From Flavobacterium crocinum (GTDB lineage Bacteria; Bacteroidota; Bacteroidia; Flavobacteriales; Flavobacteriaceae), in NCBI RefSeq assembly GCF_003122385.1, contig NZ_CP029255.1, forward strand, positions 3,410,001-3,474,000: DNA of 64,000 bases, given 5' to 3'. How positions within the stretch are numbered: position 1 is the first letter of the stretch; every line of letters begins with the position of its first letter. Under the pieces are notes generated by a model. That model was not told where the DNA came from, ran no database searches, and saw nothing but the letters and a program-made list of their open reading frames with translations. The translations under genes and the position numbers were made by a program. This document shows positions 26,857 through 35,708 of this stretch, piece after piece.

Positions 26857-27879
26857 CTATCCCTTTCTAATCAGTGGAATCAATTTTGTTCCAATTAATT
26901 CTATGGCGCTCATCAATTGTTTATGTGTTAGTCCTGCGTTGTCCATTTGAAAAGTAAAACGATCCACACCTCCAAGGGCTTCACTGTGACGAAGGATTTT
27001 CTCAGCGGCTCGTTCTGGGCTTCCGACAATTAAAACTCCTAAATCATCTATTAATCCGTCAAATTTGCCTTTTGTTACCGGCGGCCAGCCTCTTTCGTAT
27101 CCTAGTTTCGTCCACAATTCGGCATAACCGGGATAGTATTCTTCGACTGCTTTTTCTGTCGTTGTTCCGACATATCCAGGTGAATGCAATCCGACTTTTA
27201 ATTCGTTCGGTTTAAAGCCAGCGGCTTTTCCGGCTTCCCGATATAAATCTATCAAAGGTTTAAATCGATGTGTTTGTCCACCTATGACAGCAACCATCAA
27301 CGGAAGACCAAGCGAACCTGCTCTTATAAAAGATTCCGGAGTACCGCCAACACCAAGCCAAATCGGTAATTTCTCTTGTAGTGCTCTTGGATAAACAGGA
27401 AGATCATTTAGTTCCGGACGGAATTTACCTTTCCAGGTTACAAATTCATTATCTCTAATTTGAAGAAGCAATTCTAGTTTTTCTTTAAAAAGAGCATCAT
27501 AATCTCTCAAATCATATCCAAAAAGCGGATAGGCTTCAATAGCAGAACCTCTTCCGACAACAATTTCGGTTCTTCCTTTAGAAATCAAATCCAAAGTCGC
27601 AAAACTTTGATAAACGCGGACAGGATCTGCTGCGCTTAAAACGGTTACAGCACTTGATAAACGTATGCTTTTTGTTCTAGCTGCAGCTGCGCTCAAAATA
27701 ACAGCTGTAGCAGAATCCAGAAACTCTTTTTTATGATGTTCTCCAATTCCGAAAACATCAAGACCAGCCTGATCTGCAAATTCGATTCTTTGCAATAACT
27801 GCTCCATAGCATCAACACTACTAAGAGTATTGTTGTCGCCGTACATTGCCGAAGCAAAACTGTCTATTCCTATTTCCAT
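26857..27879 (-). CDS. LLM-class flavin-dependent oxidoreductase
   Basis: A 340-residue bacterial luciferase-like monooxygenase. The start MEIGIDSFASAMYGD, the GLDVFGIGEHHKKEF segment, RTEIVVGRGSAIEAYPLFGYD and PIWLGVGGTPESF are typical of the LLM subfamily related to Atu2307/SP_0267 proteins. It uses reduced FMN (or F420 in other phyla) to oxidise a small molecule; the substrate is not known for this subfamily. No partner flavin reductase is encoded nearby. The gap before the next gene contains only short direct repeats of TCAATGTCAA and AAAATCTA type. Confidence 0.85.
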   Translation of the reverse strand: MEIGIDSFASAMYGDNNTLSSVDAMEQLLQRIEFADQAGLDVFGIGEHHKKEFLDSATAVILSAAAARTKSIRLSSAVTVLSAADPVRVYQSFATLDLISKGRTEIVVGRGSAIEAYPLFGYDLRDYDALFKEKLELLLQIRDNEFVTWKGKFRPELNDLPVYPRALQEKLPIWLGVGGTPESFIRAGSLGLPLMVAVIGGQTHRFKPLIDLYREAGKAAGFKPNELKVGLHSPGYVGTTTEKAVEEYYPGYAELWTKLGYERGWPPVTKGKFDGLIDDLGVLIVGSPERAAEKILRHSEALGGVDRFTFQMDNAGLTHKQLMSAIELIGTKLIPLIRKG

Positions 27880-27956
27880 GTTTTAAATTTCAATGTCAAT
27901 ATCAATTTCAATGTCAAAGTTTAAATCTAAAATCTACATTCTAAAATCTAAAATTA

Positions 27957-28364
27957 CTAATGTGAAAAGCCGAATGAAATACTAATAATTATAATAATGA
28001 TTACAATCAATGTAATCCCAACATATAAATAATCTTTCTCCAGTAAAAATGAAAAAAGAGATAGTAAAACACGTAAGACCGGAGTTAAGAAAAGGAAAAT
28101 AATTCCGGTAAAAATTAGCGATGCTCCATCTCCGCTAATGGTTCCGTTATAAACTGCAGCGATTACTTCAAATATATTTCGGTCATTTTCTGTAAAAACA
28201 GAATAATCTTCAATTTGGCTTCCGTGGTTCATTAGATAAACGATTCCACCGATAAAAGCGACTGATAACGAAATCCAGACACCATAGCGAAGTAAATTCC
28301 CGATGATGGTTTGAAAGTCTTTTTCTCCAAATTTTTCTTCTTGTACCATATTAGATTTTTCCAT
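27957..28364 (-). CDS. DUF1634 membrane protein, TauE partner
   Basis: A 135-residue protein with three hydrophobic segments: about residues 29-48 (YGVWISLSVAFIGGIVYLM), 82-105 (LIFTGIIFLFLTPVLRVLLSLF) and the C-terminal YVGITLIVIIIIIISISF. This is the DUF1634 pattern, and such proteins are commonly encoded beside TauE/SafE permeases. The start codon overlaps the end of the TauE gene by 14 bases, which implies coupled translation and a shared membrane complex. An accessory role for anion export is inferred from the pairing only. Confidence 0.85.
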   Translation of the reverse strand: MEKSNMVQEEKFGEKDFQTIIGNLLRYGVWISLSVAFIGGIVYLMNHGSQIEDYSVFTENDRNIFEVIAAVYNGTISGDGASLIFTGIIFLFLTPVLRVLLSLFSFLLEKDYLYVGITLIVIIIIIISISFGFSH

Positions 28365-29187
28365 TTAGTCCGTTATAAATCATATTTACAGCCAAAACAA
28401 AAATCAGGCACGCAAAAAATATTCTCAATTTCTTCGGGTTTGTTCGCACTAATATTTTGGCACCAGCCATAGCTCCAAACAAAACGCCAATTACGACAGG
28501 CATACAGATTCCAGGCTCGATATATCCTTTTTGAATATAAATTACAGAACTTGCCATTGCGGTAACTCCCATCATAAAATTACTGGTTGTTGTAGATACT
28601 TTAAACGGAACTCGCATAATGTTATCCATCGCAATTACTTTAAAAGCACCGGAACCAATTCCGAGTAAACCCGACATCATTCCCGCAACGCCCATCATAC
28701 TGAAACCTCCAATTACATTTTTGGTTCCGTATTTTACAACTTCGCCGTCGTGAGTAGGGTAAGTTCCTTCTAATTTTAATTTTTTAGCCAATGGACTTGA
28801 CTCTAAAACGATATGTTCTTCTTTTTTACGAAGAGAATTGATTGCCGAGAAAATCAAGGTTAGTCCAAATAAAACTGCAATAAACGAAGTAGGAGCAATG
28901 GTAGAAAGTAGAGCACCGCAAACCGCACCAATTGTAGTTGCGATTTCGAGAAAAATTCCCATTCTCATATTAGTAATTCCTTCTTTAACGTAAGCAGCAG
29001 CGGAGCCGGAAGAAGTTGCAATTACCGAAACCAAAGCGGCTCCAATAGCATAATGAATATCGACTCCAAGAATAATAGTAAGAAGCGGAATAATTATAAT
29101 TCCACCTCCTAAGCCTGATAATGAACCGATAAAGCCTGCAAGAAAGGCTCCCAAAATCATAATCAGGGTAAAGGTAAGTATTGTCAT
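28351..29187 (-). CDS. TauE/SafE family sulfite/anion exporter
   Basis: A 278-residue inner-membrane permease with about eight helices and two homologous halves. The glycine-rich repeats GFIGSLSGLGGGIIIIPLL (first half) and SGLLGIGSGAFKVIAM (second half) are the paired signature of TauE/SafE transporters. Family members export sulfite, sulfoacetate or related anions, or take part in sulfur metabolism. The DUF1634 partner follows with an overlap. No sulfur-metabolism enzymes are adjacent, so the substrate is open. Confidence 0.9.
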   Translation of the reverse strand: MTILTFTLIMILGAFLAGFIGSLSGLGGGIIIIPLLTIILGVDIHYAIGAALVSVIATSSGSAAAYVKEGITNMRMGIFLEIATTIGAVCGALLSTIAPTSFIAVLFGLTLIFSAINSLRKKEEHIVLESSPLAKKLKLEGTYPTHDGEVVKYGTKNVIGGFSMMGVAGMMSGLLGIGSGAFKVIAMDNIMRVPFKVSTTTSNFMMGVTAMASSVIYIQKGYIEPGICMPVVIGVLFGAMAGAKILVRTNPKKLRIFFACLIFVLAVNMIYNGLNGKI

Positions 29188-29309
29188 TTAAAGTGTGTTT
29201 TTGTATTTGCTAATTTACGAATACAAATTTGTTCGAAACAGCTTTATGACCTTAAATATACCTTAAAAATATTTTGTTGTTTTGGGTTTATGTTTTTTAG
29301 TTGACTGGA

Positions 29310-29342
29310 AACTTTGTCAAAGTTTAAAACTTTGACAAAGTT
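29310..29342. repeat. Dispersed palindrome, CTTTGTCAAAG type, copy 2
   Basis: Arms AACTTTGTCAAAGTTT and AAACTTTGACAAAGTT, 16 bp each around a central A. Compared with copies 1 and 3 the second pair from the outside is A-T instead of G-C, changed in both arms together. Confidence 0.85.
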
Positions 29343-29356
29343 AAGTAGAGCAAAAA

Positions 29357-29791
29357 TTAGATGCGATTGTCAACCGCGAAAGCTGTTTTTCCAATATTAG
29401 CAAGCAAAAGTGCCGCAGCAACGCTAGTCCAGACTGAATAATCAAAAGGTGCTTTTACAGAAACAGAAACGGCCATTGCGAAACCGAAAAAGAATAATAA
29501 AAAAGCGGTTCCTAAGGCGGCAATTCGGGTTTTAAAGCCAAATAATAATAGCAGACTTAATATAACTTCAAAAAAAGTTGCAGCGGCACCCAGAATTTCA
29601 GCAGTAGATTTGTTTGTATAAGGATTTAAAGTGTTGGTGTAAACTACAAAATTTTCCCAATTTCCCCAAGCGACTCCGTTTGAGCCTGGTGCTCCCCAGA
29701 TTCCAAATCGATCAGCTACAGCTGAAAGCATGGTGATCGCTAATACTATTCTTAAAATTAAACCTGCTTCTAATATTGTTATGTTTTTCAT
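29357..29791 (-). CDS. DoxX family membrane protein
   Basis: A 144-residue protein with four predicted helices. The segments GLILRIVLAITMLSAVADRF, AAATFFEVILSLLLLFGFKT and ALGTAFLLFFFGFAMAVSVS fit the DoxX/TQO-small-subunit family: an early R-x-x-L helix, a pro-helix E and the GFKTRIAALG turn. The family is linked to redox and oxidative stress membrane complexes, but many members have no known role. It is monocistronic, upstream of a block of dispersed repeats. Confidence 0.75.
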   Translation of the reverse strand: MKNITILEAGLILRIVLAITMLSAVADRFGIWGAPGSNGVAWGNWENFVVYTNTLNPYTNKSTAEILGAAATFFEVILSLLLLFGFKTRIAALGTAFLLFFFGFAMAVSVSVKAPFDYSVWTSVAAALLLANIGKTAFAVDNRI

Positions 29792-29942
29792 TCTGATTTA
29801 TACTTTTTATTTCAATTTTCTCCAGCAAATTTTCTCCAAAAGAGATAGAAATTGCGGAGTTATTTTTTTATAACGACAGAATTATCGTCAAATTGTTTAA
29901 AATATCCGATAAAATGTATAAAAAAGGAATGTGTCAAAAAAC

Positions 29943-30359
29943 AGCTCTTTAGATTATATAGAAATTTATAAAGATTGTTTTATCAGCAGTGCCCCAGCGG
30001 GGCAGAATATTTATAGAATATCAATATAACAAATGACAAAAGCTCCGGAGGAGTGACATTTTTTTATACGATCCATAATAGATGTCGCTCCTCCGGAGCT
30101 TATTGTTGTAGCCGTTTATTCTTCTCTATAAATATGTCGCTCCTCCGGAGCTTTGCATTTGATCTTTTATTGTTTTCTATAAATATGTCGCTTCTCTGAA
30201 GCTTACTAAAAAGAGCTCTTGGGATTTGGAAATTTATAAAGATTATTTTATCAGCAGTGCCCCAGCGGGGCAAAATATTTATAGAATTTCAATATAACAA
30301 ATGATAAAAGCTCCAGAGGAGCGACATATATTATAGAAATATGTCGCTTCTCTAAAGCT
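29943..30359. repeat. Block of GGAGCGACAT / ATGTCGCTCC repeats
   Basis: Two near-identical direct units of about 115 bp (29943-30059 and 30214-30327) each contain TTATCAGCAGTGCCCCAGCG and end in AGCTCCGGAGGAGTGACAT-type sequence. Between and after them lie four inverted short copies, ATGTCGCTCCTCCGGAGCT at 30082-30100 and 30133-30151 and diverged ones at 30185-30203 and 30341-30359. Together these can fold into several alternative hairpins. The 600-base gap 29792-30417 holds no gene. Spacing is irregular and the short copies are in both orientations, so it is not a CRISPR array. Confidence 0.75.
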
Positions 30360-30417
30360 TACAAAAAAAGAAGCTTTCCTTTTGAGAAAACTTCTTTTTC
30401 AATTTGTTTTGAAATTC

Positions 30418-31467
30418 TTATTTAAGTGTCGTTTTGATCACAATTGCGGCTTGTTGTACAGCTGTCTGAATAGCAGGTACATTTGCTATCGGGTTTAAAA
30501 GTCCGTAATCGTGAATCAAACCGTTGTATCTTGTTAAGGTAACAGGAACTCCAGCTTCATTAAGCTTTCTGGCATAAGCTTCGCCTTCGTCTCTTAAAAC
30601 ATCATTTTCAGCAGTTTGTACCAGAGCAGGAGGTAAGTCTTTTAATTCTGCTAAACTAGCTTGTAATGGAGAAGCATATTTTTCTGTTCTTTTAGCAGTA
30701 TCAGGTAAATAGTTGTCCCAAAACCATTTCATCATGTTTTTAGTTAAGAAACGTCCGTTGGCATATAAATTATAAGATTCAGTTTCAAAATTAGCATCGG
30801 TTACAGGCCATAATAAAACTTGTAATTTAATATGTGGGCCTTTTTTATCTTTAGCCATTAAAGTAATCGCAGCCGTCATGTTGCCGCCCACGCTGTTTCC
30901 AACAACCGCAAGGTTTTTACTGTCTACGCCAATTTCTTTTCCGTTTTCGGCTACCCATTGTGTTGCAGCATAAATTTCGTTAATCGCAACTGGATATTTA
31001 GCTTCTGGAGAAGGAGTATAATCTGGGAAAACTGCCACTGCACCGCTTTCTACAACCAAATCTCTTACTAATCTTCTATGTGTTGGATAATCTCCTAAAA
31101 CCCATCCGCCACCGTGAATAAAGATAAATACTGGGGCATTTGCTTTTGCTCCTTTAGGTTTTGTAATATGAATTTTTACTTTTAAGCCGTTTTGAGAAAT
31201 TACTTTTTCAGTTTCTTCGATGCCAGAATAGTCTACTTCAACCGATTTCTGAGCGCCAACTAAAACATTTCTTGCATCTGCTACAGATAACTGTTCTAAT
31301 GGTTTTCCGTCACCTGAATTTAATGCATTTAAAAAGCTGCGGACCTCTGTAAAGATTTCTGGGTCATTTTGTCCTTTATATGGTCTTTCTTGTGCCATAG
31401 CTATTGTATTTAGAGTTAATAATGTAACTATAAATATACCTCTTTGTATTGATTGTATTGTTTTCAT
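30418..31467 (-). CDS. Exported alpha/beta hydrolase (HSL-type esterase)
   Basis: A 349-residue esterase with a signal peptide to about residue 26 (ending AMAQ). HGGGW at 118-122 forms the oxyanion hole of the hormone-sensitive-lipase branch. The nucleophile is S192 in GNSVGGN, a variant of the usual GDSAGGN. The acid and base are probably the Asp in AENDVLRDEG and the His in GLIHDYG. The likely substrate is a short-chain ester in the periplasm or outside the cell. The OsmC gene lies 32 bases upstream on the same strand, so the two may be co-transcribed. Confidence 0.88.
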   Translation of the reverse strand: MKTIQSIQRGIFIVTLLTLNTIAMAQERPYKGQNDPEIFTEVRSFLNALNSGDGKPLEQLSVADARNVLVGAQKSVEVDYSGIEETEKVISQNGLKVKIHITKPKGAKANAPVFIFIHGGGWVLGDYPTHRRLVRDLVVESGAVAVFPDYTPSPEAKYPVAINEIYAATQWVAENGKEIGVDSKNLAVVGNSVGGNMTAAITLMAKDKKGPHIKLQVLLWPVTDANFETESYNLYANGRFLTKNMMKWFWDNYLPDTAKRTEKYASPLQASLAELKDLPPALVQTAENDVLRDEGEAYARKLNEAGVPVTLTRYNGLIHDYGLLNPIANVPAIQTAVQQAAIVIKTTLK

Positions 31468-31499
31468 AATGTATGTTATTTGTTATAAGATTTTGATGT

Positions 31500-31913
31500 T
31501 TAGTTGATTAAATTTGCCTGTAAAACAATTTCGAAAGAAAAAGCCTGACTCACCGGACACGTTTTTTCGGCGCCCTGAGCGATTTTTAAAAACTCTTCTT
31601 CAGAAATTCCCGGAACTTTAGCGTTTAGCACTAAAAGAGATTGCGTAATCTTTCCGTCGTTTAAAGTAATAGTAGATTGAGTAGCTAATTCGTCAACTGT
31701 GAAACCTGCTGTAGTTAAGTCTAAGCTTAATTTCATAGTAAAACAGCCAGCGTGGGCAGCGGCTAATAATTCTTCAGGATTAGTTCCGATACCGTCTGAG
31801 AAACGGCTGTTGAAAGAATATTGAGTTTGATTTAATACGGTACTGTCTGTGGTAAGAGTTCCTTTTCCGGTTTTAATGTCACCGTTCCAAACGGCTTGTG
31901 CTTTACGTTTCAT
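31500..31913 (-). CDS. OsmC family peroxide-stress protein
   Basis: A 137-residue OsmC-type protein. The two redox cysteines are C57 (AAAHAGCFTMKLSL) and C119 (AEKTCPVSQAF), in the positions used by OsmC to reduce organic hydroperoxides. RFSDGIGTNPEELLAAA before the first Cys is the family signature. It acts in the cytoplasm as homodimer. It lies directly upstream of the esterase and 78 bases downstream of an AraC-type regulator, on the same strand, which suggests stress-linked control by that regulator. Confidence 0.92.
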   Translation of the reverse strand: MKRKAQAVWNGDIKTGKGTLTTDSTVLNQTQYSFNSRFSDGIGTNPEELLAAAHAGCFTMKLSLDLTTAGFTVDELATQSTITLNDGKITQSLLVLNAKVPGISEEEFLKIAQGAEKTCPVSQAFSFEIVLQANLIN

Positions 31914-31990
31914 ATCTTTATTGTTTTATCATTTATAATTTGATAGGACAAAGATATTGCGGTAATAAGCCTATGAAAATGGATAAAAGT

Positions 31991-32863
31991 CTATTCTAAT
32001 TGTACATTTTTCCCTTGAAGGTATTTTTTCTTGAAATTCGATGGAGTGTCGCCGACTTTATTGGTAAAAAGTCGGTTAAAATAGGCCGGATCTTCGTATC
32101 CGAGTTGGTAGGCAATCTCTTTTACGCTTAATGCAGAATAACCTAAAAGCCTTTTAGCTTCCAGAATAATACGGTCTTTTATAATATCGTTAGGCTGTGT
32201 CAGCTCTAAACGATTGAATTTATTTGAAAGTGTTTTCGGAGCAACGCCCAAAATATCGGCATAATCGGCAACGGTATGTTTGGTTCTGAAATGAATTTCG
32301 ACCAATCGGCTAAAATCCCTGAAGAAATCCATTTCTTTTGAAGGTTCATCATTTAAAATACCCAATTGCTGAATTTTCCAGATTCGGGTTGCTTTAATAA
32401 TAAGTTGTTTCAAATACGTTCGAATCATTTCTTCCTGCGAAGAATCGGGAGAAACAAACTCTTCCTGAATCTGATTGAAAATGCCTTCAATAAATAAAAC
32501 CTCTTTATCTGGCAAAGTGGTCATCGGCATTTCGAATATATTATTGAATAACAATCCGTCGCAGGCTACTTCGGCATCGTGAATTTGTACGCAATAAAAA
32601 TCACGATTGTAGTACATAAAATAACCCTGCTTTTTTCCTTCCTCATTAATCTGCAGATATTGATTGCTGTTGATGAAAAAAAGGGAAGGACTTTTGGTTT
32701 GGTATTGTTTAAAATCAATTGTAACCAAGTAATCTTCCGGAAGATATAATACCTTAATGTAGGCTTTGTATTCGTCACTATTAATTTCTTCTACGGTTTC
32801 CGCATCCAGAGTCAGAAATCCCAGTTTTTTATAATTAGATTCAAATACAGTATTAAGGCTCAT
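31991..32863 (-). CDS. AraC family transcriptional regulator
   Basis: A 290-residue regulator. The C-terminal 100 residues hold two helix-turn-helix motifs: TVADYADILGVAPKTLSNKF and the hallmark VKEIAYQLGYEDPAYFNRLF with PSNFKKKYL. The N-terminal part is a cupin-like effector domain without a recognisable ligand motif. Because it is encoded just upstream of the OsmC and hydrolase genes on the same strand it is a candidate regulator for them. The ligand is unknown. Confidence 0.9.
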   Translation of the reverse strand: MSLNTVFESNYKKLGFLTLDAETVEEINSDEYKAYIKVLYLPEDYLVTIDFKQYQTKSPSLFFINSNQYLQINEEGKKQGYFMYYNRDFYCVQIHDAEVACDGLLFNNIFEMPMTTLPDKEVLFIEGIFNQIQEEFVSPDSSQEEMIRTYLKQLIIKATRIWKIQQLGILNDEPSKEMDFFRDFSRLVEIHFRTKHTVADYADILGVAPKTLSNKFNRLELTQPNDIIKDRIILEAKRLLGYSALSVKEIAYQLGYEDPAYFNRLFTNKVGDTPSNFKKKYLQGKNVQLE

Positions 32864-32915
32864 TGTAGTTTGTTTTGGATTTTAAATTTAATGATTTTCT
32901 TTAGCGAAAGCAGAA

Positions 32916-33476
32916 TTATGAATTACCAATTTGAAGATGTTCCAGTTTTTTGCCAACCAGAGTTTTTTCGCCCACAATTTTAAATCCGAGTTTCAGATAA
33001 AGATTCTTTGCCAGCGGATTATCTTCTTCTACTAATAATCCTAAAGTTTGTTTGTTTTGATGTACATATTCATTAATGAGAAAAACCAGCAGTTTAGAAC
33101 CAATTCCTTTTCCCTGATGATTTGGATTTACGCCTAATGAATCAATGTAAAATTCTCCCGCTCGTGTTTCAAACTCGGGATTAAATTCCGGATTATAATG
33201 TGCCCTGACATATTCTACAATTGGATTTCGTAAAGCTTCTATATCAGAACCATTGTAAATATTAACTGCTCCAATGATTTCGCTATTTTCCTCAGCCACA
33301 AAACAATTTTGATAAGAGTATTGATTGTTTTCTCTTTCGATGAAATATTCCAGAAAGTCTTTAGCGGAAGCGTAATCTTTCTTAGCCAAAAACTTATAGA
33401 CAATATCTTCCATTGCTAATAATAATATAGGTGCAATATATTTGGAATCTGATTTTTTGGCTTTTCTGATATTCAT
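32916..33476 (-). CDS. GNAT family N-acetyltransferase
   Basis: A 186-residue acetyltransferase. Motif A, which binds acetyl-CoA, is seen as FYIDSLGVNPNHQGKGIGSKLL (the Q-G-K-G-I-G loop), and LGLLVEEDNPLAKNLYLKLG is motif B with the conserved N and Y. The first part (IAPILLLAMEDIVYKFL) is specific to a subgroup seen in Bacteroidota. The acceptor substrate is not deducible. It is monocistronic. Confidence 0.88.
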   Translation of the reverse strand: MNIRKAKKSDSKYIAPILLLAMEDIVYKFLAKKDYASAKDFLEYFIERENNQYSYQNCFVAEENSEIIGAVNIYNGSDIEALRNPIVEYVRAHYNPEFNPEFETRAGEFYIDSLGVNPNHQGKGIGSKLLVFLINEYVHQNKQTLGLLVEEDNPLAKNLYLKLGFKIVGEKTLVGKKLEHLQIGNS

Positions 33477-33562
33477 ATTTGGAAATTTTGATAAAACAAA
33501 TTTAGAGTTTTATTTAAACACATAGAAGCTTAGCTTTCACCATTGCTGTTTTACTCTCAATC

Positions 33563-33666
33563 TTGTCATCCTGACGAAGGAAGGATCTTCGTAAGTAGCT
33601 CCACATAGTGAATCGCCAATCTTTGTAGAGTTTCTTGCGGAGATCCTTCCTTCGTCAGGATGACAA
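33563..33666. repeat. GTCATCCTGA hairpin repeat, full copy
   Basis: Perfect 26-bp arms at 33563-33588 and 33641-33666 that open with TTGTCATCCTGACGAAGG, and a 52-base middle containing CCAATCTTTGT. A diverged relative sits at 49402-49492 and is interrupted by the IS110 element there. It lies in the 33477-33922 gap, which holds only this and the next repeat before the quinone reductase gene. Confidence 0.88.
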
Positions 33667-33710
33667 ACTGTGCGGGTTTTGTGTGAAAATCTAGTTGGTT
33701 AATATATTTT

Positions 33711-33779
33711 TCACGCAGATTTTGCAGATTTCAGCAGATTAAAAAAAGATCTGCTAAAATCCTTTTAAATCTGCGTGAA
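33711..33779. repeat. ATCTGC-type hairpin, copy 2
   Basis: TCACGCAGATTTTGCAGATT and its imperfect complement ending AAATCTGCGTGA flank a short centre. It belongs with the hairpins at 22531-22597 and 53994-54049. Confidence 0.7.
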
Positions 33780-33883
33780 CCAAAAAAAACTTAGCCTCTC
33801 AGCAACTTAGCCTCTTAGTATCTTTGAAAAAAATATACAAATTTAGTCCCAATATATACCAACATTAAGACCGGGACAGCAAT

Positions 33884-33891
33884 TATCTTTG
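33884..33891 (+). promoter_or_regulatory. Possible -7 promoter element
   Basis: TATCTTTG matches the TANNTTTG element of Bacteroidota promoters, 31 bases before the start codon at 33923. No good -33 TTTG is found at the right distance, so the call is tentative. Confidence 0.3.
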
Positions 33892-33922
33892 TTACTATAT
33901 TTTAAACCAAAATTTAAAAGAG

Positions 33923-34936
33923 ATGAAAGCAATAGGATTTAAAACCTCATTATCTATAGAAGAAAAAGACAGTTTTATTGAATTTGAAACTGCGAAACCA
34001 ATACCCGGAGCACACGATTTATTAGTGAAAATCGATGCCATTTCAGTAAATCCGGTTGATTTTAAAATTCGCCAGAGCGCTGCAAAAGATACCGTTTTGG
34101 AAACTCCGAAAATTATCGGCTGGGATGCAGTCGGAATCGTGCAGTCGGTAGGGGAGAAAGTCACTTTGTTTGAAGTAGGTGACTTGGTGTATTATGCCGG
34201 AGATATTACCAAACAAGGAAGTAATGCTGAATATCAGATTATTGACGAACGAATTGTCGGCAGAAAACCAAAATCATTGAGCGTTGAAGAATCGGCAGTA
34301 ATTCCGTTAACGGCTTTAACTGCCTGGGAAATTTTGTTTGACCGAATCAGAATTAATGCAGAGAAAGACAAAGGAAAATCCATCTTAATTATTGGAGGTG
34401 CAGGCGGAGTAGGTTCGATTGCGATTCAGCTGGCGAAGAAAATCGCAGGATTAACGGTTATTGCAACTGCATCGCGCCCTGAAACTATTGATTGGTGTAA
34501 ACAACAGGGAGCTGATTTTGTTGTAAATCATAAAGATTTAGTGACTTCGGTAAGAGAAGCAGGTTTCCAAAATGTTGATTTTATTCTGGATTTTGTTGAT
34601 ACCAATGCGTATTGGGATACAATGGTTGAACTGATTAAACCACAGGGACATATCGCTTCAATTACCGGAAGTGCTGAACCTGTTGTTTTAAATAAACTGA
34701 AAAGCAAAAGCGTTTCTTTTTCTTGGGAATTGATGTACACACGTTCCATGTACCAAACAGAAGATATGATTGAACAACATAATATTCTCAATATTGTTGC
34801 TGATTTGTTGGACGATGGTTTATTGAAAACGACCTTGAATTTAACGTTAGATGGACTTACAGCTAATAATCTAAAGAAAGCACATCAACTTTTAGAATCA
34901 GGAAAAACGATTGGAAAAATTGCTGTTAAATTCTAA
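33923..34936 (+). CDS. Zinc-type alcohol dehydrogenase-like / quinone oxidoreductase
   Basis: A 337-residue medium-chain dehydrogenase/reductase. The GroES-like N-terminal part reads PGAHDLLVKIDAISVNPVDF and the Rossmann part GKSILIIGGAGGVGSIAIQL, followed by VIATASRPETIDWCKQQGAD. The catalytic-zinc ligands of classical alcohol dehydrogenases are not evident, which fits the zeta-crystallin-like NADPH:quinone reductase branch. Reduction of quinones or enones is the likely reaction. It is monocistronic, starting 31 bases after a possible promoter element, and is followed by a terminal-inverted-repeat element. Confidence 0.9.
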   Translation: MKAIGFKTSLSIEEKDSFIEFETAKPIPGAHDLLVKIDAISVNPVDFKIRQSAAKDTVLETPKIIGWDAVGIVQSVGEKVTLFEVGDLVYYAGDITKQGSNAEYQIIDERIVGRKPKSLSVEESAVIPLTALTAWEILFDRIRINAEKDKGKSILIIGGAGGVGSIAIQLAKKIAGLTVIATASRPETIDWCKQQGADFVVNHKDLVTSVREAGFQNVDFILDFVDTNAYWDTMVELIKPQGHIASITGSAEPVVLNKLKSKSVSFSWELMYTRSMYQTEDMIEQHNILNIVADLLDDGLLKTTLNLTLDGLTANNLKKAHQLLESGKTIGKIAVKF

Positions 34937-34991
34937 AAAGTTCTCTTTTTAAGGTTTTCTATTTGTTGAAAAATGCATTGAATGTAATTTA

Positions 34992-35131
34992 AAACACATA
35001 GAAACATAGTCTTAGCAATTGTGTAAAGGCATTTTATTTGCATTAATACACATAGCAAACTATGTGTTAGAAACTAGTTTCTTTCTCTATCCTTTTTTTA
35101 GACAAACAAATAACTATGTTTCTATGTGTTT
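34992..35131. mobile_element. MITE-like element with 19-bp terminal inverted repeats, copy 1
   Basis: A 140-bp element bounded by AAACACATAGAAACATAGT (34992-35010) and its exact complement ACTATGTTTCTATGTGTTT (35113-35131). The centre has an ACACATAG ... CTATGTGT palindrome and GAAACTAGTTTCTTTCTCTA. It encodes nothing. Copies at 36724-36922 and 49322-50777 share the ends and the AGAAACTAGT segment, the former in the opposite orientation. It occupies most of the 34937-35266 gap. No clear target duplication was seen. Confidence 0.7.
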
Positions 35132-35266
35132 AAATATATTTTACATTCAATTAATTATTTAGAATAATTTTAAATAGTATTATTTGAATCACAACAATTT
35201 TTGTATTTTAGCCGAATTACAAGCCTAATTTGTATTTCATTTTTTTAAACCCAAAACAAAATTGTT

Positions 35267-35653
35267 ATGATTTCAAAAAACACAGACCTTGGATTATTAC
35301 TAATAAGAATCAGCATTGGAGGCTTAATGCTTTTCCACGGTATTGCAAAACTGATGCACGGAATTTCTTTCCTTGTAGACAATATGGGCGCATTTGGATA
35401 TGCTGTTTATATTGGCGAAGTTTTAGCTCCAATTGCTATTTTACTAGGTTTCCGTACCAGAATTGCAGCGGTTCTTCTTGCTATTACCTGTATTGTAGCG
35501 ATTGCAGTGGCACACGCTCAGGATATTTTTTCGATTAGCGAACACGGAGGATATGCTTTAGAATTATTAATGCTTTACTTTTTTGGTGCCGTTGCTCTGT
35601 TTTTTACAGGGGCAGGAAAATATGCTGTTTCTAAAAATAATAAATGGGACTAG
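35267..35653 (+). CDS. DoxX family membrane protein
   Basis: A 128-residue, four-helix membrane protein. DLGLLLIRISIGGLMLFHGI is the first DoxX helix with its conserved Arg and HGI turn; YIGEVLAPIAILLGFRTRIA is the second with the E and the GFRTR turn; the third and fourth follow (LLAITCIVAIAVAHA, LLMLYFFGAVALFF). DoxX-type proteins form redox-linked membrane complexes in some bacteria. It is a single-gene unit with a strong terminator 23 bases past the stop. It is more typical of the family than the second DoxX-like gene at 29357. Confidence 0.85.
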   Translation: MISKNTDLGLLLIRISIGGLMLFHGIAKLMHGISFLVDNMGAFGYAVYIGEVLAPIAILLGFRTRIAAVLLAITCIVAIAVAHAQDIFSISEHGGYALELLMLYFFGAVALFFTGAGKYAVSKNNKWD

Positions 35654-35675
35654 TTTAATTCATTTTACAAATAAC

Positions 35676-35708
35676 AAAAGCTCTAAATTTCGATTTAGAG
35701 CTTTTTTG
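35676..35708 (+). terminator. Rho-independent terminator after the DoxX gene
   Basis: Stem AAAAGCTCTAAAT (35676-35688) and ATTTAGAGCTTTT (35693-35705) closes a TTCG tetraloop and is followed by further T. The stable tetraloop makes this one of the clearest terminators in the window. Confidence 0.88.

Noticed and set aside
29943..30359. Repeats that might be read as a CRISPR array
   Set aside because: Unit lengths differ, orientation switches, spacers are irregular and no cas gene is near.
32566..32778. A 70-codon minus-strand frame inside the AraC gene
   Set aside because: It overlaps the AraC effector domain in another frame and has no support.
35230..35538. A 102-codon frame overlapping the DoxX gene
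   Set aside because: It reads the same DNA in another frame, rich in Cys and Tyr, and lacks the family motifs that the other frame has.
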